DNA from: Bacteroidales bacterium
GTDB lineage: Bacteria > Bacteroidota > Bacteroidia > Bacteroidales > UBA932
Assembly: GCA_017443025.1 (NCBI GenBank)
Contig: JAFSPG010000018.1
Location: 186,001-250,000, forward strand
Reading direction: 5' to 3'
Length of the DNA: 64,000 nt
Shown: positions 7,341 through 16,564 of the stretch, one piece after another
How the letters are laid out: every line of letters begins with the position of its first letter
Position numbering within the stretch: the first letter of the stretch is position 1
Program-made: the position numbers and the translations under genes
Notes under the pieces: model-generated
Databases searched by the model: none
Seen by the model: only the letters and a program-made list of their open reading frames with translations
Told to the model about the DNA's origin: nothing

Positions 7341-8997
7341 CTTCCGGAGGGGGTAATTTCTTCAATTGTTCCCTGTAAAGATCGGCCATATCTTTATCGC
7401 CAAGGGCTTCCAGGACCACTATGTAATGGGCCATTATCGTCGGGTTGCTTTTCCCGCCGTTAATGATAGCCTGCTTGAAAAAGAGCTTTGCTTCGATATC
7501 ATTCCCCTGCAGGTGGAGAATCCAGCCGTAGGTGTCGAGGTACGAGTTGTTCTTAGGCTCGAGTTCCACGGCCCGCCTGGCCATTTTCGCCGCACGGCTC
7601 AGATTCTTGCCCTTGAGGCAGAGATTCCAGGCATAATTATTAAGGACGGGAGCATAATCGGGCTTGATTTTAAGGGCTTTTTCGTAATCCTTGTAAGCGG
7701 CCTTCTCCTGCCCGATACGTACCTTCATGTCGCCCATGAGGGACAGGGCTTCGAGGGTTTTGGTGGTATCGCCCTGAGCTTTTGAAAGAAGCTTTTCGGC
7801 TTTTTCAATTACGCCTTGATAGTCTTTCAGGTTATATTTTGCTATATAGCCGGCCTGAAGGAAATAAGTATTGTCCGGGAAGGCCTCCTCGGCCTCGGCG
7901 CAGGCCTGAGTTACAGCCTTCCAGTCTTCGCCTGAAACGAGGGCCTGGATATATGCTACGTGTGCGGCAGGAACGGCCGGTGCAGCATCCCTGAATTTTC
8001 TGAACGTAGAGACGGCTTTGTCGGTTTCGCCCACATAGAAATAATATGTTCCGGCCGTGCGGAGAAGGGTGGTATCCGCAGGAGCGACTTCGAGCGAAAG
8101 TGTCATTACCGAATCGAGCTGAGGGCGGAATGTGGTGGCGAATCGCTGGTCGGTGCTGCGGAGCAGGTCCATATAATATCCGGCCTTCATGTTGGCGGGG
8201 ACCTCCGCATCCGAGGCCATCTCCTTGAGCATACTGAAGAATTCAGGATACTTTCTCGTGAGGCGGAAAGTCTCGGCCTTGCCTAATCTGGCCGGGAAGT
8301 AACCCGACTCGAGAGAAAGGGCTTCGTCGTAATAGGCCCTGGCGGCATCATCGTTATACAGCCCCATCTCATAATCTCCGAGGATGGAGAGGGCGTATGG
8401 CGATGAATATTCGGCCACGTAGTCTTTCAGGACGGCCTGCGCTTCTTCCTTCTTGTCCTGGTCGGAAAGTATACGGAAACGGGTCATCACGCTGGCGTCC
8501 GTCTTGCCGTAGGCACCTTCTATTTCGTCGAGCGACGAAAGGGCAGACGCATAATCTCCCGCCGCATAATACAGACGCACAAGAATAAACTGCTGGTCCT
8601 TTTTCTTAGGGAAATCCCGGCGAAGCTTTTCGTACTGGGCGATTGCTTCGTCGAGGTCTTCGGCGCCGAATGAGTATGTTGACACCAGGGCGTCGCGGTA
8701 CCAGTAATTGGTGCTGTCGATTGCCACGGCTTTGGAAAAATATTCTCTTGCCGCCGCCATATCTTTCTGACTGATGGCACAAAGGCCAAGGTAATACCAG
8801 GCGGCATCATCCTGGGAATCTACCTTCACGAGGGTTGACAAAAGCTTTACAGCAGCCTCGGTGCGACCGGCGGAATAAGCGCTGACTCCACGGATAAAAG
8901 CTTCGTCCCTGACAGATTGCTGGGCGGCCGATGGCCACGCCGGCAGAACCATCATCATACAAAAAGCTATTATCGCGATAATCCTTCTGTCCATCAT
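7333..8997 (-). CDS. TPR-repeat periplasmic protein
   Basis: This 554-residue protein starts with a signal peptide (MMDRRIIAIIAFCMMMVLPAW, cleaved near SAAQQ). It is then almost entirely helix-turn-helix tetratricopeptide repeats, such as DDAAWYYLGLCAISQKDMAAAREYF and the last ones PVLNNYAWNLCLKGKNLSRAA and YLDTYGWILHLQGND. No catalytic motif is seen. It is a probable scaffold in the envelope. It overlaps the EnvC-like gene, suggesting a shared role in cell-wall remodelling. A -7 TACTTTTG lies about 40 bp upstream. Confidence 0.85.
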   Translation of the reverse strand: MMDRRIIAIIAFCMMMVLPAWPSAAQQSVRDEAFIRGVSAYSAGRTEAAVKLLSTLVKVDSQDDAAWYYLGLCAISQKDMAAAREYFSKAVAIDSTNYWYRDALVSTYSFGAEDLDEAIAQYEKLRRDFPKKKDQQFILVRLYYAAGDYASALSSLDEIEGAYGKTDASVMTRFRILSDQDKKEEAQAVLKDYVAEYSSPYALSILGDYEMGLYNDDAARAYYDEALSLESGYFPARLGKAETFRLTRKYPEFFSMLKEMASDAEVPANMKAGYYMDLLRSTDQRFATTFRPQLDSVMTLSLEVAPADTTLLRTAGTYYFYVGETDKAVSTFRKFRDAAPAVPAAHVAYIQALVSGEDWKAVTQACAEAEEAFPDNTYFLQAGYIAKYNLKDYQGVIEKAEKLLSKAQGDTTKTLEALSLMGDMKVRIGQEKAAYKDYEKALKIKPDYAPVLNNYAWNLCLKGKNLSRAAKMARRAVELEPKNNSYLDTYGWILHLQGNDIEAKLFFKQAIINGGKSNPTIMAHYIVVLEALGDKDMADLYREQLKKLPPPEDE

Positions 8998-9033
8998 TTC
9001 TTCCAGATATGACTTTCTACCTGACTACAATAG

Positions 9034-9083
9034 CAAAAGTAGTGATTTTCCGAATATTATTCCGGTAATTTTTCATATTTTTG
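9034..9083. promoter_or_regulatory. divergent -7 elements, TPR gene and sigma gene
   Basis: The 103-bp gap between divergent genes holds TACTTTTG on the minus strand (9034-9041) for the TPR operon and TATTTTTG on the plus strand (9076-9083) for the sigma factor. Neither has a convincing TTTG at -33. Confidence 0.4.
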
Positions 9084-9100
9084 ACCTTAGATAACATTTT

Positions 9101-9673
9101 ATGCCGATGATGCAACATTTCCTCCGGAAACTGCATCTTACTAATGAAGCCTCCGAAGGCGACCTGATTGCCAGGAGCATTAGCGGCGACAAGTCTGCTC
9201 AAAAAGCCATTTTTGACTCTCTTGCCCCGCAGATGCTGGCCGTCTGCATGCGATATATGGGCGACCGCGACACTGCCGAGGATGTATTCCAGGACGGTTT
9301 CGTCACGCTGTTTTCCAAGCTGGAAGATTACAGCGGCGAAGGCTCCTTCGAAGGCTGGGCCAGAAAGATCTTTGTCAACACGGCACTGATGTCTTTGAGA
9401 AAAAAGGACGCCCTGCGGGCAGCTTCCGAGCTGGACGCCGCGGCGGAGATGGAGTCCGGTAGCCCGGACGGTCTCAAGGATTTGGGGTACAAGGAGCTGC
9501 TGCGCCTCGTTTCGGAACTTCCGGCAATGTACCGGACGGCATTCAACATGTTCGCCGTTGAAGGATATTCACACAAGGAAATAGCCGAAGCGCTCGGCAT
9601 AACTCCCGCAACCTCACGCTCTCACGTACAGAGAGCCCGTGCAATGTTGCAGAAAAAGATTGAAAGGAAGTAA
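9101..9673 (+). CDS. ECF-type RNA polymerase sigma-70 factor
   Basis: This 190-residue protein has region 2 (about residues 40-100: YMGDRDTAEDVFQDGFVTLF and FEGWARKIFVNTA) and region 4 (about 130-185: ELPAMYRTAFNMFAVEGYSHKEIAEALGITPATSRSHVQRAR, a helix-turn-helix). No extra regions are present, so it is an ECF-class sigma factor. The gene starts 17 nt after a -7 element; ATGs at 9107 and 9110 are alternatives. The next gene starts one base after its stop and encodes a membrane-anchored protein, the position where an anti-sigma factor is expected. Confidence 0.9.
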   Translation: MPMMQHFLRKLHLTNEASEGDLIARSISGDKSAQKAIFDSLAPQMLAVCMRYMGDRDTAEDVFQDGFVTLFSKLEDYSGEGSFEGWARKIFVNTALMSLRKKDALRAASELDAAAEMESGSPDGLKDLGYKELLRLVSELPAMYRTAFNMFAVEGYSHKEIAEALGITPATSRSHVQRARAMLQKKIERK

Positions 9674-9674
9674 G

Positions 9675-10961
9675 ATGCGTACAGAAAAGAACGAGTTTGA
9701 CTCTCAAATCGGAAAGATTCTCTCCGACGCCCGCGAGGAAGTCCCCGGGCGCCTGTGGGAAGGTGTCTGTGCGCGAATGGATGCAAAGGCATCGCGCGGA
9801 GCGTGGGTATTTACCGCCCGTCGCATCGGCTACGGCCTCCTGGCTGCCGCCGCGGCCGTCGCCCTGCTCCTTACCATTCCTGGCCTTCTCGATTCAGGGA
9901 ACAACGCTGATACCTATACAAAAGACTATTCACTTGCCGAAGCGACCACTTCAGAGCCGGCTGTCATTTTTTCCGAAGACGTCGCCGAGGCAGCATCCGA
10001 GTCGTCAGACGCGGATACTCCAGTTGTTCACGCCGGAGGTGCACAGCCCGAGCCGGAGGCTGTGCAACCTTCTCCGGTAGTCGCCTCTGTAGCTCCTGTC
10101 GTTGCTACAGAGGCTCCGGCCACTCTTCTCGCGGAGGCAAAGCCCGCCGAAAAGGTTGTAGTTGAGCAAGATGTCCTCAGCGAGGTTAGCGAGCCCGTAG
10201 CCGAAGCGGTTGCTGCGTCCGAGCCTGTCGCGACTCAAGAGCCTGTCGCTGGTAAAGACGAAGCAGACGATGAAAGTGCCGAAGATGAACATCACTTCGG
10301 AAAGAAGATTGGCATAACAATCGGCGGGAACCGCCAGAATAACGGCATTTCATCAACTGGCGCGCCGACAGTGGCATCGGGAGGTATCCGCAGGGCCGCC
10401 GTTTCGCTGCCAAAAGAAAGTTCGGTCAGCGAAACCGACCAGTCTACCTATATGATGCCTCTGACCTTCGGGCTCGGAGTCCATATTCCTATTAGCAATG
10501 TAATCGGCGTAAGCACCGGCCTTTCCTATACCTTCCTGCACAGGAATTTCGGTGGTACGTACACAAGGGTCGCCGATGGCGAAGTATCAAGAATCGAATC
10601 TGACGATATCGACCATAACATCCACTACCTCGGAGTGCCGCTCGGCCTTTACTTTACAATCTACGGCAACGAGAACAAAGTCAGGCTCTATGGCTTCACA
10701 AGCGGGATGATCGAGCGGGCGATTTCCAACAAATACGTAATCCACACTCCCGGCAAGGCATATACCCTTACGAAAAAGCTTGACGGATTCCAGTTCTCGG
10801 TGGCCGCCGGTTTCGGGCTTGAATACAGGATTTCCAACCACTTCGGCATTTACCTGGATCCAAGCATACGATACTACTTCGACTGCGACCAGCCCAAGAG
10901 CATCCGTACCCAGCAGCCCTGGATGATGGGACTCGAGCTCGGCGTGCGTTTCAATCTGTAA
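9675..10961 (+). CDS. inner-membrane anchored protein with C-terminal beta-barrel domain
   Basis: The start is the ATG at 9675, one base after the sigma stop, giving 428 residues. Residues 1-45 are soluble and hydrophilic; residues 48-72 are a transmembrane segment rich in Ala/Leu. Residues 80-205 form a low-complexity Ala/Glu/Pro/Val linker, and about 210-428 is a strand-rich domain like porin-type outer-membrane barrels (FGLGVHIPISNVIGVSTGLSY, ending LELGVRFNL). In Bacteroidetes, sigma genes are often followed by such barrel proteins. The N-terminal segment and coupling suggest it might hold the sigma factor, but no recognised anti-sigma domain is seen. No typical signal peptide is present, so topology is uncertain. 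Confidence 0.75.
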   Translation: MRTEKNEFDSQIGKILSDAREEVPGRLWEGVCARMDAKASRGAWVFTARRIGYGLLAAAAAVALLLTIPGLLDSGNNADTYTKDYSLAEATTSEPAVIFSEDVAEAASESSDADTPVVHAGGAQPEPEAVQPSPVVASVAPVVATEAPATLLAEAKPAEKVVVEQDVLSEVSEPVAEAVAASEPVATQEPVAGKDEADDESAEDEHHFGKKIGITIGGNRQNNGISSTGAPTVASGGIRRAAVSLPKESSVSETDQSTYMMPLTFGLGVHIPISNVIGVSTGLSYTFLHRNFGGTYTRVADGEVSRIESDDIDHNIHYLGVPLGLYFTIYGNENKVRLYGFTSGMIERAISNKYVIHTPGKAYTLTKKLDGFQFSVAAGFGLEYRISNHFGIYLDPSIRYYFDCDQPKSIRTQQPWMMGLELGVRFNL

Positions 10962-10982
10962 TTTTTAACGGAAGTTTTTTGC

Positions 10983-11408
10983 TCAGTCGGTCCAAGTAAG
11001 GACACGGCTGCCGTCGGGCTGTACGGTAATCTTTACCCTTAGGGTTTCGTCCGGGAGGAGGTCTTCTATATTCTCCGGCCATTCCAAAAGACAGAGAGAG
11101 CCGCTGTCGAGGTAGTCATAAAGGCCCGTATCGAGGGCCTCTTCCGGCTTTTCTATCCTGTAAAAATCAAAATGGTATATCGTGGAGCCACCGGCTGCGC
11201 GGTATTCATTGACTATAGCGAAGGTCGGAGAGCTTACTGCATCTTCCCTTACTCCGAGGACACGGCACAGTGCGGCGGTAAAAGTCGTTTTACCGGCACC
11301 CATAGGGGCATAGAAGGCTATGATTTTCGCCTGTCCTATCTCTGCGAGAAATGACTTTGCTGCATCTTCGATGGAGCCGAGTGAAGGGATGATGATTCTA
11401 TGTTCCAT
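10983..11408 (-). CDS. tsaE: tRNA threonylcarbamoyladenosine biosynthesis ATPase
   Basis: This 141-residue P-loop protein starts at the ATG at 11408; reading further upstream runs into the predicted -7 element. Walker A is APMGAGKTTF. SSPTFAIVNEY and the HFDFYRI segment match the TsaE family, and LLEWPENIEDLLP near the C-terminus is diagnostic. It works with TsaB and TsaD to make t6A at position 37 of ANN-decoding tRNAs. It is a single gene convergent with the barrel protein and divergent from the lipoprotein gene. Confidence 0.93.
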   Translation of the reverse strand: MEHRIIIPSLGSIEDAAKSFLAEIGQAKIIAFYAPMGAGKTTFTAALCRVLGVREDAVSSPTFAIVNEYRAAGGSTIYHFDFYRIEKPEEALDTGLYDYLDSGSLCLLEWPENIEDLLPDETLRVKITVQPDGSRVLTWTD

Positions 11409-11432
11409 ACCGTCTGGCCTGACAATCTTCGG

Positions 11433-11440
11433 CAAAAATA
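11433..11440 (-). promoter_or_regulatory. -7 element for tsaE
   Basis: TATTTTTG on the minus strand lies 25 bp before the tsaE ATG. The -33 element is not clear. Confidence 0.4.
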
Positions 11441-11562
11441 TAAAGTTTGCTCGAAATGCGAATAATAAAAATCGTATTTAAGTGGCGAAAATCTTCTATA
11501 TGGGGTGAAATTTATGACGTTTCGGGCCGCTTTTCCTTTCTTTGCCGAAAAACGATTGCGCC

Positions 11563-12843
11563 ATGAAACGTCTATTTTGTATTTGCCTGTTGTCGCTGTT
11601 TATCTGTGCCGCCTGCGACTTCCTTAAAGAAAACCACCTGACCGGAGAGTCCCGGGCAGGAACCGGTAGGGTGACAAACGATCAGGACACTTCCAGTGTC
11701 ATATCCAGGCGGCCCGTGCCGGATACTATTATATATATAAGCGCAATCCGCTTTCCCGAAGGCTACGACTGGCAGATTGACACCCTCGCCAGTAGTGTGC
11801 CCGGGGAACTTGTTCTGCTGCGCGACGGCGAGGAAGTTTGCTCCTGCACGGTAGGGTATGACACTCGCGTAAGCGCCGACCCTGACATGCACAGGATTAT
11901 AGGAGGGCGGCTCTTCTCCGATTTTTCATCCGACAGCGAAACTTTCATCCTGTGCGACGGACACGAGTCCTTCCGATACCCGGGGAGGGAGGCAATTTAC
12001 GGGATTCTTGTCAAGGACGGAGCGGTGTGGACCCTCGGGCAGAACCGCTCCGGCAGGGGAATCTCACTGCGGAGGAATGGAAATGAGGTTTTTTCAGACG
12101 CCGATGGGCTGGCCTTCGGAAGGCTGGGGGAATCTCCGGGAGGCCTCTTTGTCAATAAGGGAAAGGTGTGCTTCTACTACTATCGGCAGGAGAGTGGGGC
12201 GGTGGCCGACAACAGGAGGTGCTTTCTGGTAGAGGAGAAGCTGGCTACCGAAATAGTCATCCAACAGAGGTTCAGCACTATAATGGATATATGTTCCATC
12301 GGTGGAGAGATGGTAATGGTCGGGCTCCCAGAGGGGCATACGGGGGTTCTGAGCATTTACGAAGGAGGAAGGCTGTCGTCTTTCCCGATGAGCGGATATG
12401 ACCGTATCGGAAGCTGCAGGATTGTGCCGAGCGGAAAAGGCGAGTACCTGCTGCACGGCCGCTGCGTGCAGATTTCCAACGGGGTGTTGAATGATTTTGT
12501 CTGCGACAGAACGGGACGTTTCGATTACTACACCTCGACGAACAGCCAGATTGACGTTTATGCAGGAGGCGGGCACCGGATTATTATCCGTGGCCTGAAA
12601 GCGTATAACTGGATACTGATTATCCTTGACGGAGCCAGCCAGCAGATTCCCGGAAAGTACAGGATGATTTCGAGACGATGCGGATATCTGCTCAGCGACG
12701 AGTTCTTCCTTGGGCTCAATCCGGCCGAGACAGGGAGCCAGCCTTACATACTTACGTCTGTCGGAAGGAAATTTCCGTTCTCCTTCAACGGTTTCATTAC
12801 CGAAGTAAATATTGTCCTTGACGAAAAAACAAATAACGACTGA
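11563..12843 (+). CDS. hypothetical lipoprotein, 426 aa
   Basis: The ATG at 11563 gives a lipoprotein signal MKRLFCICLLSLFICAAC with the lipidated cysteine at 18; a longer reading from an upstream TTG would spoil it. The mature part is about 400 residues, strand-rich, with repeated motifs of the kind GxxxLLRDGEEV and GxxVWTLGQN that resemble blades of a propeller. No catalytic residues are recognised. It ends one base before the comM start. Function unknown; a cell-surface or periplasmic binding or structural role is likely. Confidence 0.75.
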   Translation: MKRLFCICLLSLFICAACDFLKENHLTGESRAGTGRVTNDQDTSSVISRRPVPDTIIYISAIRFPEGYDWQIDTLASSVPGELVLLRDGEEVCSCTVGYDTRVSADPDMHRIIGGRLFSDFSSDSETFILCDGHESFRYPGREAIYGILVKDGAVWTLGQNRSGRGISLRRNGNEVFSDADGLAFGRLGESPGGLFVNKGKVCFYYYRQESGAVADNRRCFLVEEKLATEIVIQQRFSTIMDICSIGGEMVMVGLPEGHTGVLSIYEGGRLSSFPMSGYDRIGSCRIVPSGKGEYLLHGRCVQISNGVLNDFVCDRTGRFDYYTSTNSQIDVYAGGGHRIIIRGLKAYNWILIILDGASQQIPGKYRMISRRCGYLLSDEFFLGLNPAETGSQPYILTSVGRKFPFSFNGFITEVNIVLDEKTNND

Positions 12844-12844
12844 T

Positions 12845-14407
12845 ATGATAATAAGGATTTCTTGCGCCAAATGCGTTGGCATTGAGGCCGTTCCGGTAAC
12901 CGTTGAGGTGGACGTTACCCTTGGCATAGGAATACACCTTGTGGGCCTGGCGGACATCGCCGTGAAAGAGAGCCTGTTGCGCACTGTAACCGCCCTTAAT
13001 TCAGTAGGTTACCGAATTCCGGGCAAAAAAATTGTCATCAATCTGGCTCCCGCCGACATGCATAAGCAGGGCAGCGGATACGACCTGCCCATAGCCCTCG
13101 GGATCATAGCGGCGTCGGGGCAGATGGAACTGCCTCTGCTGGATGAATTCCTGATGATGGGGGAACTCAGCCTCGACGGCTCGCTGCGGCCGGTAAACGG
13201 AGCTCTTTCAATGGCGGAGCTAGCGGAGGCCTCCGGTAAGAAGGGCTGCATCTTCCCTTACGACTCCGCCCTGGAAGCCACGGCATTCAGGAATTTCCCG
13301 ATTTATGGGGCACGCTCGCTGCCCGACGTCCTCAGAATTCTGCGCGGCGACCTTGCCGACGACCTTCTGGTTACCCGGGAGATGCTGATGGAGAGGGAGG
13401 GTAAGCGTATTTTCCGGAATGATTATACGGATTTCTCCCAGATTATCGGGCAGGAATCCGTCAAGCGCGGACTTGAAATAGCCGCTGCCGGAGGGCACAA
13501 TGTCATTATGATTGGCGCTCCGGGCGCCGGAAAAACTTCTCTGGCCAAGGCTATGGCCGGTATTCTTCCGCCCATGAGCACCGAAGAGGCCATTCTTGTG
13601 AGCAAGGTGTACTCGGCAGCGGGAAAGAATTCGGCAAAGTTCGGGCTGATGCGGCGCCGACCTTTCAGGGCGCCGCATTACAGCGCCTCGATGGCGGCGA
13701 TGATAGGAGGAGGGAACGGTGAGAACATCGTTCCCGGAGAGGTATCGCTCGCCAGCGGAGGCGTGCTGTTCATGGACGAATTCGCGCAGATGCCCAAAAA
13801 TGTAATGGAGGCCCTCAGGGGGCCTATTGAGGATAGAAAAGTAGTAATCTCAAGGCTGCATTCAAAAATAGAATATCCGGCTTCATTTATGTTCGTGGCG
13901 GCGAGCAATCCCTGCCCTTGCGGATATTTTGGCGAGAAAGACCGCTGCTCCTGCACGCCCACACAGAGGCTGAGCTATCTGGGCCGGCTCTCGGGACCTT
14001 TGATGGACAGAATCGACATTCAGCTCTGGGTTCACACTTTGGAGGCCGAAAAACTGATAGCCGGGCACAGGGGCCATCAAAAAGGAGCCGAAAGCAGCGC
14101 TGAAATTGCGGCAAGGGTATTAAGGGTGCGAGAAATACAGGCCGAGCGCTTCGGGCGGCAGAAGACCAATGCGGAGATGGACGCATCAGAGCTCCACCGC
14201 TTCTGTCCCCTTTCGCCCGAGTGCGAAAATGTCCTGGAAATGGTAATTGAAAAGATGGGGCTGTCGGCGCGTGCCTTCAGCCGCATCATCAAGCTGTCGA
14301 GAACTATCGCGGACCTCGAGAACAGCGAGAATATCGAGACGGCTCACATTCTTGAAGCAGCATCATTCCGCTTCCTCGACCGCCGCGACCCTCTCGCGAT
14401 ACAATGA
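12845..14407 (+). CDS. comM: YifB/ComM family Mg-chelatase-like AAA+ ATPase
   Basis: The ATG at 12845, one base after the lipoprotein stop, gives 520 residues, the normal length. The N-terminal chelatase-like domain has LVGLADIAVKESLLR and NLAPADMHKQGSGYDLPIAL. The AAA+ core has Walker A GAPGAGKTSLAK, Walker B VLFMDEF and sensor FVAASNPCPCGYFG with its cysteines. The C-terminal lid includes SARAFSRIIKLSRTIADLE. ComM is a hexameric branch-migration helicase used in natural transformation. It is convergent with ispE, with zero spacing. Confidence 0.93.
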   Translation: MIIRISCAKCVGIEAVPVTVEVDVTLGIGIHLVGLADIAVKESLLRTVTALNSVGYRIPGKKIVINLAPADMHKQGSGYDLPIALGIIAASGQMELPLLDEFLMMGELSLDGSLRPVNGALSMAELAEASGKKGCIFPYDSALEATAFRNFPIYGARSLPDVLRILRGDLADDLLVTREMLMEREGKRIFRNDYTDFSQIIGQESVKRGLEIAAAGGHNVIMIGAPGAGKTSLAKAMAGILPPMSTEEAILVSKVYSAAGKNSAKFGLMRRRPFRAPHYSASMAAMIGGGNGENIVPGEVSLASGGVLFMDEFAQMPKNVMEALRGPIEDRKVVISRLHSKIEYPASFMFVAASNPCPCGYFGEKDRCSCTPTQRLSYLGRLSGPLMDRIDIQLWVHTLEAEKLIAGHRGHQKGAESSAEIAARVLRVREIQAERFGRQKTNAEMDASELHRFCPLSPECENVLEMVIEKMGLSARAFSRIIKLSRTIADLENSENIETAHILEAASFRFLDRRDPLAIQ

Positions 14408-15184
14408 TTAGTTCTGTTTGAAGAGGGCAAAGAGAGCAGAGCCGCTGCCCGAAAGGGAGGCGTATGCGGCGCCTTTTTCATAAAGTCCGGCCTTGATTTC
14501 GGCAAGAGCGGGATACTTCGCGAAGACGGTTGCTTCGAAATCATTCACCAGGCGTTCGGGCCACTCCTTGACTCCGCTGCGGAGAATTTCCTCCAGGCTT
14601 TCGTGAGGGGCTCTTTCACGCGGGCTGATGCCACAATATGCCTCTGAAGTAGATACGCTGATACCTTCGGGAACGACGACTTCAATCCTGTAGTCCTTCA
14701 ACAAAGGCTCGATGTCGAAAGGGGTCAGAATCTCTCCGCGGCCGCGACCGAGCATGGGCCTGTTATAAATGAAAAAGGGGCAGTCGCTGCCGAGGCGGGC
14801 AGCATAGGAGGCCAGGCGGGCGTCGTCAAGCCCGAGTGAGAAGAGCTCCGAGAGCATCCGGAGGGCGAAGGCGGCGTCGGAAGACCCGCCGCCGAGCCCG
14901 GCACCAACCGGGGAAGTCTTTTCAAGACGGATTTTTACCGGAGGAATCCCGAAATCCGAGCGCAGCAGCTCGTATGCGCGGACCGTAAGGTCCTTTTTCG
15001 GATCCCAATCCACTCCTCCTTTCTTGATTATATCAATTGAAAATTCCTCTGACGGAACTATCTCGAGAGTATCTGATATGCCGGGATACGGCACGAAAAG
15101 GGTTTCCAGCTCGTGGAAGCCGTCTGGGCGGCGCTTGAGAATATGCAGCCCGAGGTTTATCTTGACGTTAGGATGAGCTATCAT
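14408..15184 (-). CDS. ispE: 4-diphosphocytidyl-2-C-methyl-D-erythritol kinase
   Basis: This 258-residue GHMP kinase of the MEP isoprenoid pathway phosphorylates CDP-ME. The N-terminal NVKINLGLHILKRRPDGFHELET has the catalytic lysine region. SPVGAGLGGGSSDAAFALR (about residues 90-108) is the ATP-binding GHMP motif, and SGSGSALFAL is the C-terminal motif. It overlaps sufD by 4 nt (ATGA) and is the last gene of the aroD-aroA to ispE operon. The MEP enzymes IspG and IspH are Fe-S proteins, a plausible reason for sitting beside suf genes. Confidence 0.93.
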   Translation of the reverse strand: MIAHPNVKINLGLHILKRRPDGFHELETLFVPYPGISDTLEIVPSEEFSIDIIKKGGVDWDPKKDLTVRAYELLRSDFGIPPVKIRLEKTSPVGAGLGGGSSDAAFALRMLSELFSLGLDDARLASYAARLGSDCPFFIYNRPMLGRGRGEILTPFDIEPLLKDYRIEVVVPEGISVSTSEAYCGISPRERAPHESLEEILRSGVKEWPERLVNDFEATVFAKYPALAEIKAGLYEKGAAYASLSGSGSALFALFKQN

Positions 15185-15807
15185 ACCATCTGCCTCAAGG
15201 ATTTTTCAATTTGCTGCATGAGCGCCTCCTTGTCTTCCCGTCCCTCAAGGACAGGAGCAAGGAAAGATATCATTTGCAGAATCTTTGCTTCGCCTTCGGG
15301 AATACCCCGGGAACGCATATAGAACTGTTCTTCTTCCGAGAGACGTCCGATTGTAGCTCCGTGGGAGCACTGCACGTCGTCGGCATAGATTTCAAGCTCG
15401 GGATGTGTTTCGATGCGAGCCGAGTCTGAAAGAAGGATGTTGCGGTTAGTCTGGATGGCTTCTGTTTTCTGTGCGTCCTGAACAACAACTATCCTTCCTG
15501 CAAAGCTCGCCCTGGACTGCCCTCCGGCAATGCCGCAGATAAGCTGAGAAGAACTTGTGGAGGGGACTGAATGACGGATATTTGTCCGGATTGACACTTT
15601 TTCGTCGGAGCAGCAAAGGAATAGTCCGCGGATTTTGACTTCAGCACCAGCTCCGGAAAGCTCTGCGTTCAAGTCAATCTCGGCCGTGACGCCCGGAAGG
15701 ACAAGGAAGGTGATTTCCTCCCGGTAGTTCTCTCCGAGTACAAGATTCAGAGGCTCGAACTTATCGCCCGGGCGAAGGATAAACAGTTTATGATTCTTAG
15801 CCGACAT
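15181..15807 (-). CDS. sufD: SufD-like Fe-S assembly protein, short form
   Basis: At 208 residues this is about half the usual SufD length (roughly 400-450 aa). The conserved C-terminal part of the SufB/SufD fold is present: SDSARIETHPELEIYADDVQ, CSHGATIGRL and FYMRSRGIPEGEAK. The beta-helix before it is reduced to about residues 10-130. No frameshift is seen and the gene is tightly spaced after sufC (6 bp), so it looks like a natural short form rather than a break. SufBC2D is the scaffold complex for Fe-S cluster assembly. Whether this short partner forms a normal complex is unknown. Confidence 0.85.
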   Translation of the reverse strand: MSAKNHKLFILRPGDKFEPLNLVLGENYREEITFLVLPGVTAEIDLNAELSGAGAEVKIRGLFLCCSDEKVSIRTNIRHSVPSTSSSQLICGIAGGQSRASFAGRIVVVQDAQKTEAIQTNRNILLSDSARIETHPELEIYADDVQCSHGATIGRLSEEEQFYMRSRGIPEGEAKILQMISFLAPVLEGREDKEALMQQIEKSLRQMV

Positions 15808-15813
15808 CTGCGA

Positions 15814-16560
15814 TCAGAACTTTTCAAATCCGTTGTTTTCAATCACATCCACCATCTCACGGCCACCGGAGGCCACTATTTTTCCTGCCTTCAGGATGTG
15901 GACTTTATCGGGCACAACATATTCGAGAAGCTTGTGATAGTGTGTTATTATGATGGCGGATTTTTCAGGGGAGCGGAGAGCATTGACTCCGTCGGCAACT
16001 ATTTTAAGGGCATCTACATCGAGGCCGCTGTCGGTCTCGTCGAGAATCGACAGCGCCGGGTCAAGCATTGCCATCTGAAATATCTCGTTGCGCTTTTTCT
16101 CGCCACCTGAGAAGCCTACGTTAACTTCACGTTTGGCGAAATCGGGAGACATCTTGACGAAGGCCATTTTCTCTCTGAGCAGCTTGAGAAATTCTGCTCC
16201 AGTGAAAGCAGGCAGACCTGCATTCTGCCGCTTTGCGTCGATAGCGGCTTTCATAAAGGCCGAGATTGTGACTCCGGGAATCTCGACCGGATACTGGAAC
16301 GAGAGGAAGAGTCCGGCCCAGGAGCGTTCCTCGGGAGCCATGGCCAGAAGGTCGCGGCCCATGTAGGAAACTCTACCGGAAGTAACCTCATATCCGGGCT
16401 TTCCGGTGAGTACGGCACCGAGAGTACTTTTACCCGCTCCGTTAGGACCCATGATTGCGTGAATCTCTCCCGGACGGATATCGAGGTCGATGCCCTTGAG
16501 GATTTCTTTTCCGCCGATTCCGGCGTGAAGACCTTCTATTCTTAATAATGACTCTTTCAT
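15814..16560 (-). CDS. sufC: Fe-S cluster assembly ATPase SufC
   Basis: This 248-residue ABC-type ATPase has Walker A GPNGAGKSTLG, signature FSGGEKKRNEIFQMAMLDP, Walker B LSILDETDSGLDVDALKIV and the H-loop ITHYH. Those phrases are diagnostic of SufC. It powers conformational change of the SufB/SufD scaffold. It follows pnuC by 4 bp and precedes sufD by 6 bp. Confidence 0.96.
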   Translation of the reverse strand: MKESLLRIEGLHAGIGGKEILKGIDLDIRPGEIHAIMGPNGAGKSTLGAVLTGKPGYEVTSGRVSYMGRDLLAMAPEERSWAGLFLSFQYPVEIPGVTISAFMKAAIDAKRQNAGLPAFTGAEFLKLLREKMAFVKMSPDFAKREVNVGFSGGEKKRNEIFQMAMLDPALSILDETDSGLDVDALKIVADGVNALRSPEKSAIIITHYHKLLEYVVPDKVHILKAGKIVASGGREMVDVIENNGFEKF

Positions 16561-16564
16561 TTCG

